5,426 nt of DNA from Acidobacteriota bacterium (GTDB lineage: Bacteria > Acidobacteriota > Terriglobia > Terriglobales > Acidobacteriaceae): positions 1 to 5,426 of the forward strand of contig JAJYSL010000308.1 in NCBI GenBank assembly GCA_021793595.1, in the 5' to 3' direction. The notes beneath the pieces were generated by a model, which ran no database searches, was not told the DNA's origin, and worked only from the letters and a program-made list of their open reading frames with translations. Positions 1 to 5,184 of the stretch are shown in pieces. The position numbers and the translations under genes are program-made. The first letter of the stretch is position 1. The number at the start of each line of letters is the position of its first letter.

Positions 1-153
1 CAGGTGGAAGACCACCCAATAGGCGACAAACCCGACAATCATGGCTGCGCTTAGGACAAACGAGCCAAATACCAGCCGATGCGCATGGCGTCCAATCACT
101 GGCAGCCATTGTGTCAAGGAAGCAAACATCACCAGCAGGGGCAGTTGGTGCAT
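1..153 (-). CDS. Unidentified membrane protein, N-terminal 51 residues only
   Basis: The frame opens with ATG at 153 and stays open to the left edge, so only 51 residues are visible. The start is supported by a ribosome binding site, GGAG at 159-162, five bases before the ATG. Two hydrophobic stretches are seen. The first covers roughly residues 3-18 and includes PLLVMFASL. The second covers about 28-51, contains SFVLSAAMIVGFVAYWVVF and looks like a clear transmembrane helix; between them lies a short basic, His-rich segment (GRHAHR). It starts 56 bp after the moaC stop on the same strand, so it probably belongs to the moeA-moaC transcription unit. I do not recognise the family and the fragment is too short to assign one. 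Membrane location is inferred from hydrophobicity. A role in molybdenum cofactor work is possible from position only. Confidence 0.6.
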   Translation of the reverse strand, partial: MHQLPLLVMFASLTQWLPVIGRHAHRLVFGSFVLSAAMIVGFVAYWVVFHL

Positions 154-209
154 TCTTTCTCCATGCATTGAAGTATTTCCATGGGCAGAGAATGACGGAA
201 AGAAAAACC

Positions 210-686
210 TTATGGGTTCCGCGGAGTTCGGCGATACTCTCCACCCTTGCCGCCCGACTTCCGCTCCAGCACAACCTCCTGGATGACGATGCCCTTGTCC
301 ATGGCCTTACACATGTCATAGATGGTCAAAGCGGCGATCGAGGCTGCCACCATCGCCTCCATCTCAACGCCTGTGGGTCCCATAGTCGCTGCCGCGGCGC
401 GGATGAAAACGCCTTTCGGTCGAATTTCTGTGACGACATCCACAAATGTCAGAGGAAGCGGATGACACATCGGAATCAATTCCGCTGTCCGCTTGGCGGC
501 CTGAATGCCGGCGAAACGCGCGACTTCCAGCGGATTGCCCTTGGGATTCGCAGGCAGAGCAGCCAGCACTTCTGCGGACATTTCCACCATCGCGGTCGCT
601 TCCGCCTCCCGTTTTGTCGCGGCTTTGTCGCTGACATCCACCATGTGCGCTCTTCCGGCGGAGTCGTAATGGGATAGCTTGCTCAT
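210..686 (-). CDS. moaC: MoaC, cyclic pyranopterin monophosphate synthase
   Basis: This cytoplasmic enzyme converts 3',8-cyclo-7,8-dihydro-GTP, made by MoaA, into cyclic pyranopterin monophosphate, the first stable intermediate of molybdenum cofactor synthesis. The product is 158 aa, the usual family length, and looks complete. Visible signatures are HMVDVSDK near residue 14, GIQAAKRT at 60-67, LIPMCHPL at 70-77, TGVEMEA at 105-111, the IYDMCKA block and KSGGKGG at 143-149. By alignment from memory with E. coli MoaC, the active-site set is kept: Arg26, Lys49, His75, Glu108, Glu110, Asp124, Lys127 and Lys143. I chose the ATG at 686. A TTG two codons upstream (692) is in frame, but neither start has a clear Shine-Dalgarno sequence, so expression may rely on readthrough from moeA 75 bp upstream. 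Oddity: TMGPTG replaces the TGKTG seen in E. coli just before the VEMEA motif. Confidence 0.97.
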   Translation of the reverse strand: MSKLSHYDSAGRAHMVDVSDKAATKREAEATAMVEMSAEVLAALPANPKGNPLEVARFAGIQAAKRTAELIPMCHPLPLTFVDVVTEIRPKGVFIRAAAATMGPTGVEMEAMVAASIAALTIYDMCKAMDKGIVIQEVVLERKSGGKGGEYRRTPRNP

Positions 687-761
687 GACCAACAGCGTAG
701 CAGGAGTGGACTGCGAATCACACCTTCGCGACGAACTTCACATAATCGGAAGAACACAAGA

Positions 762-2135
762 CTAGCGCAGCAGCACGCGCACCATCTGATCGGCGGCGAG
801 AAGATCGCAATCTTCCGGAACGATCAGATAACAATTCGCGCGCGCGTTCGCAGCCAAATCGCCAGAGCCCTGAGTACGTACCGGCTTGACCGTCGGCACC
901 AGCGATGCAGTATCTAGATGGGCCGGCAAAAACCGTGTCAGTCCAGACTTGGCACGAAAATCGGCGACGAGTTTCGCCATTGTAATATTCGGCTGCCAGT
1001 TTCGTTCTCCCGCCAATGCCGCCAGCAAAGGCGCGACAAAAACTCGAAACGTCACCATGGTGGAGACTGGATTCCCCGGCAATCCGAAGAAGTACCGTTC
1101 TGGCCGATCACCGTCGGATGACACCCGACCGAAGACGACTGGTTTGCCTGGCTGCATTTTCACTCCGGTGAAAAAGAACTCCGCACCCATCCCAGCCAGA
1201 ATTTCTTCGACCAGATCGAATTTTCCCACGGAGACACCGCCAGTCAATAGCAAGAGGGACGCGGTCTGCAGGCCTTGCTTGATAGAGGCAGCAAGATCGT
1301 CCCGCTCATCCCGCGCAGGGCGCTGTCGCAATGGGGCTCCGCCGGCCTGCTGCACCAGTGCGGCCAGCGAATGACTATTCGAATCGTAAATCTGGTGTGG
1401 TTGAATGGCGGGGGGAGACTCGCCCGAGATTGCGGCGCGTGAACTCATCTGCGCCGAGGCATCCACCAGTTCATCGCCAGTCGCGAGAATGGCGACATTC
1501 GGCTTGGGGTAGACAGGAACAGAAAAAAAACCGCACGATGCCGCCAGCGCAACTTGTTCCGGCCCCAGTCGAGCACCAGGTTCTAACAAAATATCTCCAC
1601 GGCGAGCTTCACTGCCTTCTGGAACGACGTTTTCTCCCGGTGCGAGAGTTCGACCGGAAAGTGGCCGCACCCATCGTTGCAGCCGCGATTCAGCGCTCGA
1701 ATCACCCTCCGATCCTCGCTCGGTTTCCTGTGCGTGTTCTAGCATCAATACTGCGTCGGCTCCAGGCGGTAACGGCGCACCCGTCATGATTTCAACGGCC
1801 TCACCTGCGGCGACCGGGGGGTTTCCGGCCGGCCACGGGTTCCCGGCGCGAATCTGGCCCACCACGCGCAAAGGGGCGTCGGGATTCAGATCCTTAGCCC
1901 GAACCGCGTACCCGTCTCGCGTGACGCGTGGAAAGGGAGGTTGGTCGCGATCTGCGATCAGCGCGACTGCCAATCGACGACCGAGAGCATCGAGCAGATC
2001 GCAGTTTGCGGCTTCGCTGACAAATGCGGCTTGAATCGCAGTCGCCTGTGCCGAAACGATGGAGCAAGCTTCGGCGAAGGGAATGAGAGCGGCAGCCCCG
2101 CCCCGCGAAACTTCTGACGATGAACTTATCCGCAT
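762..2135 (-). CDS. moeA: MoeA, molybdopterin molybdenumtransferase
   Basis: MoeA inserts molybdate into adenylylated molybdopterin, giving active molybdenum cofactor in the cytoplasm. The 457-aa product is longer than E. coli MoeA (411 aa). Domains in order: an N-terminal linker/domain I region with DGYAVR at 74-79; the domain II block with MTGAP at 117-121; the MoCF-binding domain with TGDEL at 219-223, YDSN at 250-253, TGGVSVG at 298-304, Asp307, PGKP at 329-332 and GLPGNP at 351-356; and a C-terminal beta domain IV from about 385. Extra length comes from a Ser/Glu-rich stretch near 138-152 and a roughly 15-residue expansion at 224-248. Start: ATG 2135 with AAGAGG at 2144-2149, eight bases away. 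It lies upstream of moaC on the same strand. A strong hairpin sits directly before its ribosome binding site. Family membership is certain; the molybdenum rather than tungsten preference is inferred from moaC beside it. Confidence 0.97.
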   Translation of the reverse strand: MRISSSSEVSRGGAAALIPFAEACSIVSAQATAIQAAFVSEAANCDLLDALGRRLAVALIADRDQPPFPRVTRDGYAVRAKDLNPDAPLRVVGQIRAGNPWPAGNPPVAAGEAVEIMTGAPLPPGADAVLMLEHAQETERGSEGDSSAESRLQRWVRPLSGRTLAPGENVVPEGSEARRGDILLEPGARLGPEQVALAASCGFFSVPVYPKPNVAILATGDELVDASAQMSSRAAISGESPPAIQPHQIYDSNSHSLAALVQQAGGAPLRQRPARDERDDLAASIKQGLQTASLLLLTGGVSVGKFDLVEEILAGMGAEFFFTGVKMQPGKPVVFGRVSSDGDRPERYFFGLPGNPVSTMVTFRVFVAPLLAALAGERNWQPNITMAKLVADFRAKSGLTRFLPAHLDTASLVPTVKPVRTQGSGDLAANARANCYLIVPEDCDLLAADQMVRVLLR

Positions 2136-2143
2136 CCGGCAGG

Positions 2144-2149
2144 CCTCTT
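2144..2149 (-). promoter_or_regulatory. moeA ribosome binding site
   Basis: AAGAGG lies eight bases before the ATG at 2135 and fixes the moeA start. It begins only a few bases after the inverted repeat at 2151-2200. A folded leader or a transcript end formed there could therefore affect ribosome access. The effect is inference; the spacing is seen directly. Confidence 0.7.
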
Positions 2150-2150
2150 G

Positions 2151-2200
2151 CTAGCAAACACCAACGGCTCCCTGATTTCGCTGGGGAGCCGTTGAGCTAG
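2151..2200 (-). terminator. Inverted repeat between the TPR gene and moeA; terminator or leader hairpin
   Basis: An 11-bp perfect stem (2162-2172 with 2184-2194, CAACGGCTCCC and its complement) closes an 11-nt loop. A second outer stem of 5 bp pairs CTAGC with GCTAG at 2151-2155 and 2196-2200, separated by an uneven internal loop of six and one bases. It lies 52 bp after the stop of the TPR gene. On the minus strand it is followed by GTGTTTGC, a weak U stretch, so it is an imperfect intrinsic terminator. It could also be a processing or attenuation structure, because the moeA ribosome binding site follows at once. The stem is certain; its job is not. Confidence 0.6.
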
Positions 2201-2252
2201 GCGTTATGTTGCATGGACGATCGAAGTGGAGCCGCGATCCCGAAAGCCTGGA

Positions 2253-3452
2253 TCAGCGCTTCTTGTACGACGAGTGAACGGTCTGGCCAGCTTGCTGCAG
2301 GATATTCTGCGCATCCTGAGCCAGCGGTCCCGTCGGCGCCATGGAAAGAAACTTCTGATACGCTTCCGCGCAGCCCGGAGGCAACACGATTTTGTTGGTC
2401 TTGGGATCGATGCTGGCATGCTGCACCAGGGACCATCCTTTGATGTAATACGCTATGGCCTTGTTGGGGTCGGCAGCGATCGCTTTATCGGCGGCAGCTC
2501 CCGCCGCGTCGCCCTGGCCGGTTTTGAACAGAACGATCGCTTCGTTGGTGTAGTACATGCCGGCTTGCGTCGGATCAGCCTTGGCAGCCGCCTCATAGGC
2601 CCCAACCGCATCTTTCACGTCACCCGAATTCGCCAACGCTTCGCCCAGATTATTGTCCGCGGCTGCCATGACGTCGGGCTTCGGAGCTTTTTCGGCAGCC
2701 AGCAAAGCAAGCGCTTTTTTATAGTTGGTTGCGGCGTCTGGATATTTCTTCGCGGCCAGTTCGCTATCACCCAATTCGTACCATGTCAGCCCCACATCCG
2801 GCTTGGCCTGGGTTGCTTGCGTGTCCAGCGCGATCGCCTTGTCGAAGTCGCCGGCCTTACGGGCAGCACGAGCATCGACGATCATTTTATTCACATTTTT
2901 GATCTGGGTGTTTTGCTTCTCCGTCGCTTCATTCTCTTTGCGTACTTGCGCAATCTGCTTTTGTACGTCCGGAGGCAACTTCGATATATAGGCTTGGCGG
3001 GTCATATCAAAATCGACCTGAGTATCGGTCCCGGCCGCCAGCTTTACGTTCTGCTGGTAGTCGATGATTCCCTGGGTCATCTTGCCATCTTTGCCCTTGA
3101 TATCTCCGAACAAGAGGATGGTATACGTGCCCGGCTTGATGCCCGAACCCTTGTAATCGCCGTTGGCGTCGGTCATAAAGGTATCCAGCGCCGTCTTGCC
3201 GTCGGTTGTGACTTCAACCTTGGTGTTGGCTACGGGCTGGTCCAACGGATCCTGGGCGTGGCCGTGGATACTGGCGGTTGTCGCACCCGCCGCGGGCGCT
3301 GGGCTGGCAGATGCCTGAGCCCACGCAGCCGAAGGCATCAGACTGCCGATGATCACGAACAATGTCGCACACATTGCGACACAGGACACCGCTGAAATTG
3401 CCGCAAACATTTTTGCGGACCTTGAAGATAAAACCATTCGAATCTTTTCCAT
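2253..3452 (-). CDS. Exported TPR protein with carboxypeptidase-regulatory-like domain
   Basis: A 399-aa protein without a recognised specific function. It begins with a basic segment and a hydrophobic core (about 16-38), followed by SAAWA|QA, a good signal peptidase I site after residue 45, so export to the periplasm or beyond is likely. An Ala/Pro/Ser-rich spacer leads to a small beta domain at about 60-150 resembling CarboxypepD_reg/SpaA-like folds (SIHGHAQDPLDQPVANTKVE, then DANGDYKGSGIKPGTYTI). A charged Lys/Gln/Asn helix follows at about 160-190, then about five TPR-like units near 190-218, 223-256, 265-296, 297-330 and 331-375. Two Cys lie in the signal region and one at 361. Start: ATG 3452, because AGGAG at 3460-3464 sits seven bases upstream; an in-frame GTG at 3470 lies upstream of that site and is rejected. 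It stands alone between hairpin-flanked gaps and is probably a separate transcript. Such domain pairings are common in Acidobacteriota. A scaffold or protein-interaction role is inferred. Confidence 0.85.
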   Translation of the reverse strand: MEKIRMVLSSRSAKMFAAISAVSCVAMCATLFVIIGSLMPSAAWAQASASPAPAAGATTASIHGHAQDPLDQPVANTKVEVTTDGKTALDTFMTDANGDYKGSGIKPGTYTILLFGDIKGKDGKMTQGIIDYQQNVKLAAGTDTQVDFDMTRQAYISKLPPDVQKQIAQVRKENEATEKQNTQIKNVNKMIVDARAARKAGDFDKAIALDTQATQAKPDVGLTWYELGDSELAAKKYPDAATNYKKALALLAAEKAPKPDVMAAADNNLGEALANSGDVKDAVGAYEAAAKADPTQAGMYYTNEAIVLFKTGQGDAAGAAADKAIAADPNKAIAYYIKGWSLVQHASIDPKTNKIVLPPGCAEAYQKFLSMAPTGPLAQDAQNILQQAGQTVHSSYKKR

Positions 3453-3722
3453 TTCTCGTCTCCTCGACACATATCGACGCGGTGATTTTCACTCAGCGCC
3501 GCTGAAACTATTGCCTCAACGCCATTCTAAAGCTACAACAGTACCAAGAACACCGCACCAACAACTTTCCTGACAACCCAACGTTTGTTTGCCACCACAG
3601 AAATTCCTGAAGCTGTCTCATAGATTCGAAATCGTTCGATACATTTAGTTTAGGTGAGACCCGCAATCAGAGCGGATCTCAGGTCGTTGGCCGAAGCCGC
3701 GACGCCCTATCTGAGACGGCGT
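3453..3722. other. Intergenic stretch between queC and the TPR gene
   Basis: No gene is supported here; the open frames on the plus strand are continuations of antisense frames of queC. The right end (3655-3716) holds overlapping inverted repeats after the queC stop. The rest (about 3482-3650) is more AT-rich and must hold any promoter of the TPR gene. The best -10-like hexamer on the minus strand is TAGAAT at 3524-3529, 72 bp before the ATG, but no good -35 element stands at the right distance, so I do not call a promoter. The last bases hold the TPR ribosome binding site. Confidence 0.6.
3655..3716 (-). terminator. Overlapping hairpins downstream of queC
   Basis: Two foldings share the same bases. 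In the minus-strand RNA, 3672-3681 pairs with 3655-3664 as a 10-bp stem (one G-U pair) around a 7-nt loop. Alternatively 3677-3682 pairs with 3711-3716 (TCTCAG with CTGAGA), enclosing a small GGC-TTCG-GCC hairpin at 3689-3698 and a TCG/CGA helix (3684-3686 with 3700-3702). Neither is followed by a U run. The position, starting seven bases after the queC stop, suits a transcript end or 3'-end protection structure. Base pairing is seen directly; the function is inferred. Confidence 0.45.
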
Positions 3723-4424
3723 CTACGACCCCACATACGGAATGGGATCAGTAACATGCGCCTCCGCGAACGCCCGCAACCGCAACACACAGCTGTCACA
3801 CGCCCCGCAGGCCCGATCCTCGCCGGAATAGCAGGACCAGGTGAGATGAAACGGAGCCTTCAGTTCCACGCCAAGCCGGACAATCTCACTTTTCTTCATG
3901 TGAATCAGCGGCGTATGAATCTGAATGTTCCCTTCTTTGGTTCCCGTCTCGATTACCTTCTGAAACGCAGCGTAGTAGGCTGGCCGACAGTCGGGATAGC
4001 CGGAGCTGTCCTGCTCGACCGCACCAATAAAAATCGCTTGTGCCCCCAGCACCTCCGCCCAACTGACCGCAGCAGACAGGAAATGCGCATTGCGAAACGG
4101 CACGTAGGTGACTGGAATCTCCTCCCCGATTTTTGCCGTCGTGGGCGCGGCCGGCACAGCGATGTTCTTGTCCGTCAAGGCCGAACCGCCGATCTGGCGA
4201 AACAAATCGATCTTCAGGGGCAAAAACTGGCGAACACCCACCACATCGGCAATTGCGCGCGCACTGGTCAGTTCCCGTTGCTCAGTTCGCTGACCATAGC
4301 TGAAATGAAGCGCGTAGACGTCGTAATCCCTGGCGGCCAATGCCAAGCAAACGGAGGAATCCATACCTCCAGAAAGCGAAATTACGGCGCGCGGCGGGGC
4401 GGACAAACGACTTTCATTCTTCAA
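3723..4424 (-). CDS. queC: QueC, 7-cyano-7-deazaguanine (preQ0) synthase
   Basis: QueC uses ATP and ammonia to turn 7-carboxy-7-deazaguanine into preQ0, the precursor of queuosine in tRNA, in the cytoplasm. The sequence shows the PP-loop SGGMDSS (residues 18-24 from the chosen start), SYGQR, VPFRN, a DSSGYPDCR block, and the C-terminal zinc site CYSGEDRACGACDSC with four cysteines at about 198, 206, 209 and 212. At 233 aa it fits the family (E. coli about 231). No in-frame ATG exists before the PP-loop. I chose TTG at 4424 because GGAG at 4432-4435 is seven bases upstream. The open frame continues to a TTG at 4481, which would add 19 residues with no family precedent I know of. An upstream open frame ends with TGA overlapping this TTG, which suggests translational coupling. 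The queE end lies upstream on the same strand, as expected for a queuosine cluster. Confidence 0.96.
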   Translation of the reverse strand: MKNESRLSAPPRAVISLSGGMDSSVCLALAARDYDVYALHFSYGQRTEQRELTSARAIADVVGVRQFLPLKIDLFRQIGGSALTDKNIAVPAAPTTAKIGEEIPVTYVPFRNAHFLSAAVSWAEVLGAQAIFIGAVEQDSSGYPDCRPAYYAAFQKVIETGTKEGNIQIHTPLIHMKKSEIVRLGVELKAPFHLTWSCYSGEDRACGACDSCVLRLRAFAEAHVTDPIPYVGS

Positions 4425-4667
4425 TTCCAGGCTCCGACTGCGTAAAGATACTCCTTGCAAACTGATCGTGAGTGCTGCCAAGTCGATGGCGAGGCGGAAC
4501 CGCGTGACGCTTTGCAGATCGCGCTCGACGCTTCGCTTGGTATTGGGACGAACACGCCGTCACGAACGATGTTATCGCGGTGGCAGAAATCCGGAATTTC
4601 CTTGGTGTGGCCACGGCATCGCCCTTGGTTTTCAGCATGATTTCCTACTACAGCAGTGTATGGTTCA

Positions 4668-4695
4668 ATTTTATGCCGTGACATGCTCGCGACAA
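4668..4695 (-). promoter_or_regulatory. Sigma70-like promoter candidate upstream of queC
   Basis: On the minus strand TTGTCG (4690-4695) and TAAAAT (4668-4673) are 16 bases apart, matching the consensus hexamers at four and five of six positions. A transcript from here would start near 4660 and carry about 235 bases before the queC TTG, or only about 22 before the ATG at 4638. It would let queC be expressed separately from queE. A chance match is possible. Confidence 0.35.
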
Positions 4696-4813
4696 TTCGA
4701 CGGAGAGGAAGCCGGAAGCCACGCGAAAAAAAGGTGTAGCGCATTCCGTAGTGAAAATCGCCCGGTCGTCTGGCTGACCTTGCGCAAGGAACGCGACAAC
4801 ACCATCCTGCGAG

Positions 4814-4830
4814 CAGCGGTCAACCCGCTG
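4814..4830 (-). terminator. Short GC-rich hairpin after the DUF2007 gene
   Basis: CAGCGG pairs with CCGCTG around a five-base loop, 43 bases after the stop at 4874. It is a compact 6-bp stem and on the minus strand has no U run after it, so it is at best a weak or factor-dependent transcript end, or an RNA-stability hairpin. Confidence 0.3.
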
Positions 4831-4873
4831 ATTTGAAGTTGCCGATTCACCGCAATACCTTTATCCAAGCGAA

Positions 4874-5161
4874 TTACTTGTCGTCGAAGTCCGACTCTGG
4901 GCCCGGGTTCAAAATTTCCAGCGCAGCTTCGGCATCTGCTTGTCGCACCTGCACGCGAATACCGTCGCTGCCTGGCACCATACTGCCCACCATGCGCAGA
5001 AAGTTCTCGCCTTCAATCCTCGCCTCAATGCCGAAGGAGGAAAGCAGGCTGACCAGCATTTGCGCCTCATTCAACGTGGGACAGTGGCTGATGGTCGTCG
5101 GCGTAAGATCGAATTCTTCGGCCGCGGACTTTGCCGCAGCATTCGGGTCGGTTGGTTCCAT
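4874..5161 (-). CDS. DUF2007-like small protein
   Basis: A 95-aa soluble acidic protein. Residues about 22-85 read like the DUF2007 (putative signal-transducing protein) fold. A first strand (TISHCPTLNEAQM) leads into a helix (LVSLLSSFGIEARIEGEN), then a loop with MVPGSDGIRVQV and a last helix (ADAEAALEILN). The acidic tail is ESDFDDK. There is no signal peptide or membrane segment. The biochemical role of this family is not established to my knowledge; a small ferredoxin-like, possibly regulatory or binding domain is inferred. Start: ATG 5161, with AGGA five bases upstream. The frame is open further upstream, but that part lies over the queE coding region in another frame and is not natural-looking protein. 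The gene begins 23 bp after the queE stop, so the two are almost certainly co-transcribed. Its place between queE and queC may be plain operon packing. Confidence 0.85.
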   Translation of the reverse strand: MEPTDPNAAAKSAAEEFDLTPTTISHCPTLNEAQMLVSLLSSFGIEARIEGENFLRMVGSMVPGSDGIRVQVRQADAEAALEILNPGPESDFDDK

Positions 5162-5184
5162 GGCGATCCTGTCCTTGTCAGCGA

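Larger units (their letters stand above)
4425..4873. other. 449-bp stretch without a convincing gene, upstream of queC
   Basis: No frame here matches a family I know. On the minus strand three open frames overlap. One is 65 codons from TTG 4868 to 4671. One is 107 codons from ATG 4744 (or 87 from ATG 4684) to a TGA at 4421-4423 that overlaps the queC TTG. One is 74 codons from ATG 4638, with AGGA four bases upstream, to 4414. None has clearly better codon use than the others. On the plus strand, an open frame ending at 4836 has a GC-rich third position over its last 25 codons (21 of 25) but no recognisable beginning. A run of seven T (minus strand, 4726-4732) sits between the first two minus frames. 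Possibilities are a long untranslated queC leader, one small real gene, or a decayed gene. Confidence 0.5.

Noticed and set aside
131..182. 17-codon Cys-rich minus-strand frame (MEILQCMEKECTNCPCW) overlapping the start of the membrane protein gene
   Set aside because: It is very short, has no ribosome binding site of its own before ATG 182, and the GGAG inside it serves the ATG at 153. Cys richness arises from reading the Leu-rich start out of frame.
2226..3395. 389-codon plus-strand frame over the TPR gene
   Set aside because: It is antisense to the TPR gene, whose signal peptide, repeats and ribosome site are plain. The long open frame is a by-product of codon bias.
3620..3645. TTCGAATC-like sequence, considered as a tRNA T-loop
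   Set aside because: No flanking T-stem, anticodon arm or acceptor stem can be paired around it.
3654..4445. 263-codon plus-strand frame over queC
   Set aside because: It is antisense to a clearly recognised QueC and reads as Arg-rich, low-sense protein.
4726..4732. T7 run on the minus strand, considered as an intrinsic terminator
   Set aside because: No stable stem directly precedes it.
4778..4789. Perfect 12-bp palindrome CCTTGCGCAAGG, considered as an operator
   Set aside because: It lies inside an unassigned stretch without a nearby promoter, and a single palindrome of this size is expected by chance in a few kilobases.
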